A DNA stretch of 64,000 nt from Strongyloides papillosus (lineage: Eukaryota; Nematoda; Chromadorea; Rhabditida; Strongyloididae). The stretch covers positions 1,550,001-1,614,000 of the forward strand of contig SRSI01000028.1 of the NCBI GenBank assembly GCA_005656395.1, read 5' to 3'. Below the pieces are notes generated by a model. It made no database searches and was not told the origin of the DNA. It worked only from the letters and a program-made list of their open reading frames with translations. Of this stretch, positions 52,582 to 62,710 are shown one piece after another. Position numbers and translations under genes: made by a program. Within the stretch, counting starts at the first letter, position 1. Each line of letters begins with the position of its first letter.

Positions 52582-54918
52582 TGATAAAACATATAACTAG
52601 ATTAGAAAAATATATAATTTGATTGATATTAACAATTTAACTTGTCAGAATATTAAATGATTATAATAACTTATTTTATTTTAACTATTAAACCTACAAC
52701 TTTCAATATTATTTTCTTACATTAATATATAAATAAATAATTTAATTTTTTTATTGTTTTTTTTTCTTTTTCTTTGATATATATTTTATATTTAAATGAC
52801 AGAGTATGATGTTGGCTTTATATATACTTCACTATATTGTTGTGTTCCTCTCCAAGCACCCAATTACTATTTGTTTTTTTATCCACCCTACAATATATTA
52901 GAACATACCCAGTGTATCTTGGGAAGTATCTTGAGGAATAGACAATTTCTAGAATATGATATGTCATTTTGTACCATTATCTTATTGATATATATATATA
53001 AACATTCTTTCCAACTTTATTTTTTTATCTCATCCAAAAACAACATAATGTTATATTAAAAAATGAAATTTTAAACATTTTGATAAGGTATAACAGTATA
53101 TAAATGTTTAATATTTTATATGTTTATTTTAACTTATTTAACATGTTTGATAATAATTTTTTTATTATTTGTTACTACTCAATATATTATATAAAATTTG
53201 ATACACGTTATCAATGTATTTTTATTCATCCATGCATTAAAAATATTGCATTATGATTTAATACATATTAAAATATATAAGACAACTAGTAATTACATGT
53301 AGCATTTATAATAAGGGGCATCTTCAGATGCTATTCGTTTATCTTTTCTTTTTCTTAGTTATTTTACATACTCAATATTATAATCTTCAAATTATTTATT
53401 ATTCAAATGCATTGATAAAGTTAGAAATTTTTGCTTTCAATTAACATAATTGTTTGGTTGAGGTATAGTGTTGTTATATACAACAAAACTCTACAACCCA
53501 TAATGTAATTTTTTTATAATTCTAATTTTTTGACATCTTGAAACTATAAAATTATTCTTTCTCTGCCTATCTCATATATATATTTACAATGTTTTAACAT
53601 TCATATTTATATAATGTTGGAATTAATAGGAAATGTGTTTATGTGACACCCGATGATTTACTATTTCTAGTCAGCTTACATATATATAAATGTATACTTT
53701 AATATAACCCTACTATCTATATACCATTCCAGTTAATTTTTAATATCATTTTATAAAATAATAAAAAAAATTCTATCGCTTTAATTGTCTATACAAAAGG
53801 TTAATGATAACCTTTTACAATCATATTAAACAATTTTCTCATCTTAGATTGTTCATATACTTTTAATATAAAATATATACTTTTTAATTTTAACATCATC
53901 CTAAACTATTAAACATACATAATTTGCTTTCAATTTAAATTGTATCTAATTATAAATTCCATTAATCACTACACTATAAATATTTTATATATTTAATTTT
54001 TTTAAATAATATATAATCAGTAGCTATTTAGATAGACAGTAGAAAACTAATTAAACATCCATTTATCTAAATACTTCTTTTTTAACAGTTTTCTTGCCAT
54101 TTATAATACAACTGTCATTTATGTTTCACGTTTACAAACATAAATGTATCTTAAAAATAGATGAATTATGGGAAGTTTTCTCAAGAATAATATAAGGTAA
54201 TATTTATTCTAACATTTTATTTTTTTATTTTTATCCTTCTAATATATATACATATATTTAGACATATTTGTAACATTTCTATTATTATATGAAATATGCC
54301 TCTATCTCTCATACTACACTGAATCTTACATTTTTCTGTTTATCAATCTTTTTATGTATAAATGTTTGCTTCCAATAAATAACATTCTTTTCTTGTTAAA
54401 TAAAGTAGATATTACTACTTTTTTCATTTTCTACTTCCATAAACCCTTATAATTTCCCTTTTTTTTCTAATGGTTTATTTAATTAAATTATTAATTATAA
54501 ATGTAATATTAAATTACTTACCATAGTAATATAGGGCAATACGGAAGCATGTAAGTTGGGGTATTTAATTAATATATATGTACATATTTTGGAGTACATT
54601 AAATTGTCAATGTTTAACCAGATAATTAACTGTGGCATACTATAGTACTAACAATTTTAAATATATTTTTATAGCTTTATATCAAGATTTTTATGTATAT
54701 TCTTCTATATATAATTTTTTATCTATATAACCCATATGATGCGGACATAAATTTATTATATCAATAAATATAAATTATTTTTAAAATAATTTATTATTAA
54801 AAATTAAGTAATTTTTCTTTTTAGATTGACATAGCTGCCTATTCATTAAATTTATTTACTATTTACATTTTTATATATATATTTTTACAAGAGTAGGAAG
54901 TTTTTTGTAATAAAAATT
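52582..54918. other. Intergenic, AT-rich
   Basis: No supported gene. The ATG frame at 52796-53059 (87 codons) has a fairly mixed start (MTEYDVGFIYTSLYCC) but runs into low complexity, has no domain and lies just after the ankyrin gene, so it is left as unproven. The rest is A/T-rich with TA runs. Confidence 0.45.
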
Positions 54919-56199
54919 ATGGATGCACAAAAAGAATTCCAATCTGCAATTAATAATAATAAAACTACAAATATAAAAAATCAAGAAAAAAAGAGTGGAC
55001 AAGATAATAGAACTGGTGGAAATAATACTATTAATAAGAATAAGAATAATAATTACAATTATAAATCTAATAACAATAAGACGCAAAATAAGATTAAATA
55101 TCAAAATAATAAACCATCCCCAAAAAATGGTATTAAAAACGTGGAAGGACCAAGAAAGAAACCACATATTGAGGTCATTCCATCAAAACCTTTAAATAGG
55201 GGTGGTTTTCCATCACAACCAGACGGGTTAATTGATAGAATTGAATTTTATCAAACTCCAACGTTAAACTTAGAAATTGCCTATTTTAATCCAGATGTCG
55301 TTCGCAGCGGAATATTTGGACCTCATAATCCACATCTCAAACCTGGGCAAGTAAATACCAAAGCAATTCAAGATTACCAAAGAAAATTTAATAAACCTCC
55401 ACCACCTCATGTTTATACAGGTAATTTTATTCCAATTGAACCTGTTACAATTCTACCACATCCAAATTTGATGTTTAATAATTTCAATTGTCATCCATTA
55501 CAAGGAGGTCCACCACCGCCACAACCACAAAATATGTGTAAACAATTACCACCACCACGTTATGGAGTTATGCCAAAGTATGGTGGTAATGATATATTAC
55601 CGGTCAAAAATAATCATTCTATGAATAGAAATTCAACGTATAATCAAAATACCTATAGCAAAAATATGAATCGCAACAGGAATGGTTATAATAATAATTA
55701 TGATGGAAATAAAGGTAAACAACAGCTAATTCCACAACAACGAAAAGGAGGTAATTATAATAATAAAAGGGTTTCAAACACTAATATAACTATGTCAAAT
55801 CAATTTAATAATATGAGTATTGTAGAAAATAATGAAAATAAAGAAAAAAGAAATCAAAATTGTATGGTAAAAGTTAATGAGAAGGAGATAATTGATGACG
55901 GTGCCTTAAAAGAACAAATTAAGAAGCAAATCGAGTATTACTTTTCAGAGGATAATCTTATTAAAGATCTTTACATTAGACAATTGATGAAGGATTCAGG
56001 TGAGAAAGGATTTGTTATGATTGAAGACATATTAAATTTTAATAAGATAAAAATTTTAACAAAATCATTTCCAAATCCTCATGAGACATTGATAGAAGTA
56101 TTGAAGGATAGTAAAAAACTTGTATTATCCAATGATAAATTAAAAATAAGACCAGGAACAAGTGTGTTGGATCAATTAAATAATTTATCCTTTATTTAA
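54919..56199 (+). CDS. Intronless LARP1-like RNA-binding protein (La-motif only)
   Basis: Single-exon frame of 426 aa. Residues about 10-75 are Asn/Lys-rich. A distinctive central block (IEFYQTPTLNLEIAYFNPDV to about residue 195) is rich in Pro and aromatic residues, followed by Asn/Gly/Arg-rich sequence. A La motif occupies about 331-415: IKKQIEYYFSEDNLIKDLYI, then GFVMIEDILNFNKI, then LIEVLKDSKKLVLSNDKL. This is the LARP1-type La module, which binds poly(A) or the 5' TOP region of mRNAs and regulates their stability and translation in the cytoplasm. LARP1 proteins normally carry a C-terminal DM15 region and are about twice this length; neither DM15 nor an RRM is present. Lack of introns, when nearly every other gene here has them, suggests a retrocopy or a recent paralogue. 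Confidence 0.85.
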   Translation: MDAQKEFQSAINNNKTTNIKNQEKKSGQDNRTGGNNTINKNKNNNYNYKSNNNKTQNKIKYQNNKPSPKNGIKNVEGPRKKPHIEVIPSKPLNRGGFPSQPDGLIDRIEFYQTPTLNLEIAYFNPDVVRSGIFGPHNPHLKPGQVNTKAIQDYQRKFNKPPPPHVYTGNFIPIEPVTILPHPNLMFNNFNCHPLQGGPPPPQPQNMCKQLPPPRYGVMPKYGGNDILPVKNNHSMNRNSTYNQNTYSKNMNRNRNGYNNNYDGNKGKQQLIPQQRKGGNYNNKRVSNTNITMSNQFNNMSIVENNENKEKRNQNCMVKVNEKEIIDDGALKEQIKKQIEYYFSEDNLIKDLYIRQLMKDSGEKGFVMIEDILNFNKIKILTKSFPNPHETLIEVLKDSKKLVLSNDKLKIRPGTSVLDQLNNLSFI

Positions 56200-57216
56200 G
56201 AATTGGAAAAAATGAGATGGAAAGGATAAAAATAAAAGAAATATATTTATTTATATTTATAAGCAATTATTATTATTTTTTTACAAAAAGATGTTTTATC
56301 AACCTATGATTAAAAATTTTCATGGATAGATTTTTAAATTTTGATTTGCATTTTTTTCCAATAATGATAGAGTTAGTATTAATAAAATTTAGTTAAAATT
56401 TTGTTATTAATTTTACACAAATTTATTATTAATTTAAAAATTTGTATAATTGTTCGTTTTTCTTAACTTTATATCACAATTAACACTAAAACACTTTTTA
56501 TACTAAATTATAAAATTATTAACAACCTGCAATTTCAAAATTTTAAGTGGTAATGTTTCAGGGTGTCTCAAAGTATAGACCTTCTTATAGTAACATAACA
56601 ACTTTTTTAATATTGTGAGTTTTATGATATTATGGTTATCTACTGACTCAACCTATTATCTGTTAAGTAACAAAAGATCCATGGAAAGTTTACATAGATT
56701 TAGATCAGAGTTTGTTTTGCAACTTAAAATATTGAATTATAATTCTGCCAACAAATTCTAAGTGTATCAGTATTTTGATTATCTAACGATATTTTACATC
56801 TTCTTTTTAATTCTATGAATATCTACATTGAATTTTAAAAAATTTAGATCTATTCTTTAGATCGTAAATAAATATATCAGAATCTGACAACAATAAATTA
56901 TAATGGAGGATTTATCATGGAATAAGTTAGCTTATGATTAAATATATGGTGCTATGAATATCACACAAAAGAAAAGCTACTGAAATTATTTCCTTTTCGT
57001 AGTTTACAGTTTAAATATTTTTAAAATAATTAACATTGTAATTATTTATTAGATGCAAATTTTTATTCTTTATTAAATCTATTATTTTATAATATACTGT
57101 AATACATTTACGTATAGACAATAGATATAGAGATGTAATTAAACTTTTTTCCTCAATATATTATTTGCTAACAAGGTTATCATAAAATATAAAAAATTGC
57201 AAATTCAAAGATGTGT
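56200..57216. other. Intergenic between LARP gene and inverted-repeat element
   Basis: AT-rich sequence holding the LARP 3' UTR. No gene, RNA or repeat recognised. The last bases (57213-57216, GTGT) may be one copy of a target-site duplication of the element that follows. Confidence 0.5.
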
Positions 57217-57597
57217 CACACCGGTAAGATGACCGGATTTTATGCTTTTTCGCGCATTTTGGCGGGAGGAGGAGCATTTTTATATCTTTAGGGCGCACCG
57301 TAAAAGTGATATTCAAACATTTTGTATTGTTATTTTTATTAAAAATTATGTATTATGCTTTTTTAAAAATTTAAAAATTTCAATTTTAAAGGTGGTTTTC
57401 ACCTCAAAAAATACCCAAAAATGGCACTTTTTGGGACTTTGCAGAGGCTACCACGAATTTTCAAAAAATATGAGATAGGTCTCATTCGATTCCTAAACTT
57501 CTTATCTACAACATATTTTTTTTTCAAAGGAGGTTTTATGGCTCGGAAAAAAGTTATGAGGCAAAAAGTAAGTTTACCTCAAAAGATACCAAATTTT
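57217..57597 (+). repeat. Left arm of long terminal inverted repeat
   Basis: Starts CACACCGGTAAGATGACCGG and runs inward to about AGATACCAAATTTTAC. Blocks GGCACTTTTTGGGACTTTGC, GAGATAGGTCTCATTCGATT and CAAAGGAGGTTTTATGGCTC recur, reverse-complemented, in the right arm. Open frames at 57242-57478 and 57421-57621 lie inside this repeat and are not considered genes. Confidence 0.85.
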
Positions 57598-58399
57598 ACT
57601 GTAAAAATGATAAAAAATTAATTGTTAAAGTTATAAAACATACTTAAAATTAAAAATATATATTATAAAACTTTTGAAGAATGCAAACAAATAAAAAAGC
57701 AAACATTAAACATGTAAAAAATGCCAACAGGCTCTTTATCAAAACAAAGTGATTTTTGACTAAAAATGCTAAAAATTGTTAGCTATAAAGGCATAAACAA
57801 TTAATTTTTCTTAACTATTTGATTTATTTACCTATCTCAATATGCCTAGAAAAATAAAATTTGCTTTATTAAGATTTAAAACTAGCTGTCTCAATTTAAA
57901 TATGCTAATGTACAAACAAAAAAAAGAAATGAACTTTCTAAAAGCCTTAGGATCTTTTATATAAGATGTAATTATGCACTACTGATGAATTAACAAAATG
58001 TTTTGAATATCTATATTGAAAGTTTGAAGAATCTCTACAAGAATTCAACTGTTACTAGAGAATTTAATATATTGCTAAAATATTACATATTTGGTTGATC
58101 ATTTGGTTGAATTTATTGGTAATTATGGGACTTTTTGTTATTTCAGTGAGCAAGACACTAAAAGTTTTTATACTTGGCTTAAGAATTACTCAAATTTTTT
58201 TCATTATATAACTTATAATACCACAAAACAATGAAAAAAAAGTTTTTTTAGTGAGAACAACGAATAATTGTCATGACTTTAAAAATTGGTAATATTTTTA
58301 GAATTTTTTCATTTTTTTTTACTTTTTTATACTAATTATTTAAAATTATGTAAAAATACTAAAAAAAATTATGTAAAAATTATGTTTTTCGAACCTTAT

Positions 58400-58796
58400 C
58401 ATTAAAAATTTGGTACTTTTTGAGGTAAACTTACTTTTTGCCTCATAACTTCTTTCCGAGCCATAAAACCTCCTTTGAAAAAAAAATATGTTGTAGATAA
58501 GAAGTTTAGAAATCGAATGAGACCTATCTCATATTTTTTGAAATCTCGTGGTAGCCTCTGCAAAGTCCCAAAAAGTGCCATTTTTGGGTATTTTTTGAGG
58601 TGAAAAACACCTTCAAAATTGAAATTTTTAAATTTTTAAAAAAGCATAATATCTAATTTTTAATAAAAATAACAATAGAAAAAATTTTAATATTACTTTT
58701 ACGGTGCACCTCGAAGATATGAGATTTAACAAAAACGACGCGGAAAAGCGTCATTTTTGCAAAATCCCGTTTTTAATACTACGCGTTAGCGGTGTG
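58400..58796 (-). repeat. Right arm of long terminal inverted repeat
   Basis: On the minus strand this arm starts CACACCGCTAACGCGTAG and carries the same inner blocks as the left arm with only a few substitutions (for example CGGAAAGAAGTTATGAGG versus CGGAAAAAAGTTATGAGG). The terminal section contains its own small palindromic word ACGCTTTTCCGCGTCG that is absent from the left arm. Confidence 0.85.
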
Positions 58797-59087
58797 GTGT
58801 TAAAGCATACTACTCTTAGAATATATGTGTCAAACTTTTACATTAGACATATAATTCATAAAGTATAAAATACTTTAAGAGATAAGATAGACACCTTAGG
58901 AACAGAGTACTATTAACTTTCTAATAATAATGCCAACATAGTAGACTTAATATTATGAGAAAAAGAAAAAGTAAGGGTAAAATTTTTTGATAAGACCCTC
59001 CTTTATAAAAGAGCATTATTCTTATATTCTGAATGACAAACTACAAAGTAAAGAGTATCACATAAAACTTTATAATCATTTATTAAA

Positions 59088-59685
59088 ATGAAAAATATCA
59101 ACATTTTTTATATATTTTTTATATTTTCTATCTTTTTACTATCATTTTCTTTTAAAAAAAACGAGGAGTTAGAAAAGTATTATAATACAGGAAATATTTC
59201 ATTTCCTGATTTAGATATTGAAATTGATGCTGGAATTGAAGGAATTAATTTTTTTTATACAAGGGTAACACATAAACGTAGACTTCTTTGTCAAGGATTC
59301 AATAGCACAGAATGCCATTATGATAAAATATCAGGATGTGGTACCGTAACATTAAAATGTGATCCCAATGGACCATTTCAAAATTTGTTTTGTGCTAATG
59401 TTTATACTTTTCCTGCTAATAATTTGACAGACAAAAGTCAAATAGAAAAAAGAGTTTGTTGTTTTTACAATTTTTTTTGTGATTATTTTTTTTTAGGAAT
59501 CATTATTTAAAGGTTGTTATAGACCAATAAATACACGCAGTTGTCCCAAAGATGGTGGTTGTCACATTCAACCTGATCCTGTTATACCCGGAAACAACAT
59601 TGTATTTTGTTGTTGTAGAACGCATAATTGCAATAAAGACGATTTGGAATATGTAAACAAACCAATCCCTGATCATGTCGTGTAA
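59088..59685 (+). CDS. Secreted activin/BMP type II receptor ectodomain-like protein (no TM, no kinase)
   Basis: Spliced model of 184 aa: exons 59088-59453 and 59497-59685; the 43-nt intron has a GTTTGT donor and TTTTTTTTTAG acceptor. A clear signal peptide (MKNINIFYIFFIFSIFLLSF) is followed by a linker and a 12-Cys three-finger domain from LLCQGFNSTECHY to FCCCRTHNCNKDD. The CCC-x4-CN end, the preceding GCY...C...C spacing and the FCANVY strand match the ligand-binding ectodomain of ACVR2/BMPR2-type receptors. In true receptors a membrane helix and Ser/Thr kinase follow. Here a TAA comes 16 codons after CNKDD, and no membrane or kinase exon exists before the next gene. It is therefore predicted to be secreted and could bind a TGF-beta ligand as a trap or carrier. 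The neighbouring downstream gene encodes such a ligand. A generic Ly6-type domain is the alternative. Confidence 0.82.
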
Positions 59686-60680
59686 AAAAAGAACAATTAA
59701 TAAAAAAATGGAAGAAATTCTTTTTTATTGTTACGAAGAAAGTATAATATTTCAATGAGAAGTTATTTTTTACATTGATTATAAACAATGAAATGATATA
59801 GTAGTTTTCGATCTGTCATCAAATTATGAATTTAAAAAAATAAACTGCTTTTTTATAATGAAGTTTTTTTCATATTACTTTACTTTTCTTATTTCCTATT
59901 GTTTTTTTTTAAATTTTTGGTAATTATAATTAAAAACAGGACAAAAGGCATCCTTTCTACGGCATTTTTTAAATCATTCATGTATTAAACGTTCTAAATT
60001 GATTTCGTGGTTATTTAATTTTTGAACGTTTTGATAACTCTCTCTTAATTTTTAACAAAATTTTTATTCAACTAATTAAATAGCACATAATTCTTCAAGA
60101 TATAATAACAATTAGCAAAACATCATTTAATTACCAGATTACATAACTTCAATTTATAATTAATAATATCTCATGAGAATATTTTAAATTTTAATTAATC
60201 GTTAATTTTTTCTGCAAATTTTTCATTCAAATTCCATGATGATTAATAATGGTGGGTTTCAAACTTTTAAATTGCTACAAATTTTGCAAAATTTTATTTA
60301 ATTGTACTTCTGCAATCTGACCTTTTAATTTTGAAAAAGTAAATAATTTTTTCTTGTCTTTTAATCATATTTGCACTCAGGTTATTTAATTAATTTAACG
60401 CCCTCAAATGAAAATGAATATATAAAATGTTCTTTATCTCACGGGGTCTTTTTTTATATACATCTCAAAACTTTGATTTCATATAAAATAAAAAGTTTTT
60501 AGATTTTATACCTTATTTCTTGCTAAAGATAATAACTATGTCATTTTTCTATTTATCTGTACTTTTATACTGTAGTTAGAGTTATTTTAATAACGTAGCT
60601 ATTTTTATTTATCATGAAAATATAAAATTCTCAATTCCAAAAAATTTATAGTTATCTTTCAGATTTTCAATAATTTTAAA
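59686..60680. other. Spacer between receptor-like and ligand genes
   Basis: About 1 kb of AT-rich sequence with no open frame that could encode a membrane segment or kinase domain. It holds the receptor-like gene's 3' UTR and probably the ligand promoter. No TATA or known factor site can be named with confidence. Confidence 0.55.
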
Positions 60681-61871
60681 ATGATATCTTCAAAATTGAA
60701 AGTGGTTAGTTAAATTTTTAAATTAGTATAATGTATTTTAGACTGTTTTTCTAGTTCTAACAATTCTTCTTAACGTTAGCAAAGGATCCTATTTATATCG
60801 AAGATCAACTAATAATTTAATGGAAGAATTAGACAAAAAATTGTTTGTTAATCGTTTAAAAAAGAAACTTGGATTGGAAGAAGATGATATGGAAATAGAA
60901 GTGGCACCATTTGAAAATACAATAATTAATGGAAGACATTTTGGAGAAAATTACCAAAAATCTGAAAAAATAAAGAAACACTTCGAAAGGACTGGAGTTT
61001 TGTTAGATGAGGATGATTTTATAAATGAAAATAATGGTAAAAATAAAGATATTGTATTTTTAGCAAAAAAATCGCCTTACGAGAGAGATAATGATATTAT
61101 AAGCCATTTTCAATTTACCGAAAAAATCTTTCATAAACGCATTGGTGAAGGTTTTTTTGTTGCAGATTTAAAAAATATTCATATTAATAGGAATTCAAAA
61201 CATAAGTATTATCTTCAAGTATATCAGAAAAGCTACGATGAAGACGTCGTAGATGAAGTTATTCTAGATGAATCCTTGGAAAGATTTAATGATCCAACGA
61301 ATAAAAAACTCAAACTTTTTATCCCAGAGGATTTTATAATAAAAATGAAGAATGAGATGCCATTGTATTTAAATGTATATGCAAAAATTACCCTTCAAGA
61401 AATTAATAACAATAGTATAATTAATGTAGAATTGCCATCAACAATCAAAGCGCTACATCTAACTTTGTCTAAGAACGATGATAAAAGGAAACGTTCAAAG
61501 TATCCCAATTGCGATCCATTAAAACATGGAAAATCATGTTGTATGGTTGATGCTTATATAAATTTACATTCTTTTGGTGAATTAAAAAATATTGCATTTC
61601 CTGGGGTGATAAATGTAAGAAGGTGTGTTGGTGGGTGTATTCTTAAAGATGTAAGTTGTCTTTACTTTCGTCATCTAATAAAAATTAATTTAAGAATCAA
61701 TCGCCTAATTCATATATACTTGATAACTTCTCAAACATAACAACTGGAAGACAAAGATGTTGTAGACCAACGAAATTTGAAACAGTGAAATTTGTTTTAA
61801 AAAAGGACAATTCAACAGCAATTGAAATTTCAGTGGATGATTTAATTGTTAAAGCTTGTGAATGTTATTAG
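60681..61871 (+). CDS. TGF-beta superfamily ligand (divergent, TGF-beta/activin/DAF-7-like)
   Basis: Spliced model of 369 aa: a 24-nt first exon (60681-60704), then 60742-61650 and 61695-61871; introns of 37 and 44 nt. The tiny first exon supplies the start of the signal peptide, MISSKLKVTVFLVLTILLNV, so the ATG at 60820 is not the true start. A prodomain reaches residue 259 and ends in the KRKR cleavage site. The mature part is 110 aa with nine Cys: C-x8-CC, 28 residues to CVGGC, then RCC, and a final CEC. This is the nine-Cys plan of TGF-beta/activin and DAF-7 ligands, and the 28-residue CC-to-C gap equals that of TGF-beta1. Unlike most members, finger 1 lacks the Trp pair (SFGELKNIAFPGVI replaces the GW-W-AP pattern), so receptor contacts should differ. 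A dimer-bridging Cys is in RCC. Two N-glycosylation sites lie in the mature domain finger region (NFS, NIT). Confidence 0.9.
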
Positions 61872-62710
61872 AAGAAAAATGACAGTTAATTGGTAATAAA
61901 ATAATTTAAAATATTAGTTATCAGCCCTACTATTATATTTTCTAACATATTTTTTTGAAGATAAGTTAGTAATGTATAAAGTTTTTTTAAATAATATAAT
62001 TCCTTAACCATTAAAATTTAAAAATGCTTCTTTTTCTCTTGAATTTAATCGAAAGTATGATCTATAAAAAAACACATTGTTACAAACGTGACAACTTCTT
62101 TTTGGTTCCGTTTGAGAAGAATACATCTTCTCAGCGGTTCAAAAACCCTAAAAGCGATAGATTCTGTGTCAGCTGGAGTTTTGAAGAAACTCTTTATCAT
62201 TAATTAGATGATAACAAGAAGATGTTATGTTTGAAGAGAATTATGGATGAGGAAAATCTCATATCCAAGAGAATACAACGTACTTCTAAATGTTAAATTT
62301 TTCTTAATAGTTATTATACTTCTAATTTAGTTACTTCTCATCTTAGTTTTGATTATATGAGTATTCAAGTATTAAAAAAATTTTTTTTGTTAAATCTTTT
62401 AAATTAATACTATATATTATTTATATAAATTAAATGTGATCAATATGTAAAAAATATCTTTTAAAATTTCTAAGTTTTAACTTATGGAAGACCAGATGCC
62501 TAAAATATAAAACTTTTAAAATGTTAAAGAAATTAATTAACGGCTTAATTATGAAACAAATATCAGGCAAATTAAAAAGTTTATTTGCAATATAAATATC
62601 GTTAAATAAAAATCATAAATATATTTAGTTATCATATATAACTATTAATGCATTTTTCCATTACAAAAATAAAATTATTGTAATTAATTTGTCATTTTGC
62701 AGATGATAAC
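61872..62710. other. Intergenic, with a GC-elevated patch
   Basis: Between convergent genes. The patch at about 62085-62290 is richer in G/C than its surroundings. It contains a short hairpin (TGAGAAGA / TCTTCTCA, 62113-62133) and a 51-aa minus-strand frame, listed separately. The rest is AT-rich 3' UTR-like sequence. Confidence 0.5.
62045..62200 (-). CDS. Possible short ORF or gene fragment, 51 aa
   Basis: Minus-strand ATG frame starting MIKSFFKTPADTESIAF and continuing VFEPLRRCILLKRNQKE, with balanced composition unlike chance frames here. An in-frame stop lies two codons upstream and no splice partner was found. It may be a tiny protein, a stray exon, or a fragment of a decayed gene or repeat. 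The palindromic word around 62113-62133 lies inside it. I do not recognise it. Confidence 0.22.
   Translation of the reverse strand: MIKSFFKTPADTESIAFRVFEPLRRCILLKRNQKEVVTFVTMCFFIDHTFD

Larger units (their letters stand above)
57217..58796. mobile_element. Non-autonomous DNA-transposon-like element with long terminal inverted repeats
   Basis: A 1,580-bp unit begins CACACCG and ends CGGTGTG. It is bounded by inverted arms of about 380 and 397 bp with an internal spacer of about 800 bp that has no transposase frame. GTGT flanks it on both sides (57213-57216 and 58797-58800), compatible with a 4-bp target-site duplication, though the word is simple. The inner 290 bp of the arms are nearly identical, while the outer 95 bp are clearly diverged apart from the terminal heptamer and a GCACCGTAAAAG block. 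It is GC-richer than its surroundings. It ends 291 bp upstream of the receptor-like gene and could affect that gene's expression. The superfamily is not assigned. Confidence 0.8.

Noticed and set aside
52224..52592. Minus-strand frame of 122 codons, Ser/Phe/Leu-rich
   Set aside because: Mirror of the Lys/Glu-rich tail of the ankyrin gene; antisense of AAR-type codons gives Phe/Leu/Ser.
52796..53059. 87-codon ATG frame after the ankyrin gene
   Set aside because: Composition drifts into low complexity and no homologous motif or splice structure supports it.
54871..55167. Minus-strand frame of 98 codons, Ile-rich
   Set aside because: Antisense of the Asn-rich N-terminus of the LARP1-like gene.
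57242..57621. Two overlapping plus-strand frames
   Set aside because: Inside the left terminal inverted repeat; the frames are not kept in the right arm copy and match no transposase.
62113..62133. TGAGAAGA/TCTTCTCA hairpin as an RNA gene
   Set aside because: Eight-base A/T-biased stem inside a coding-like patch; no conserved RNA features around it.
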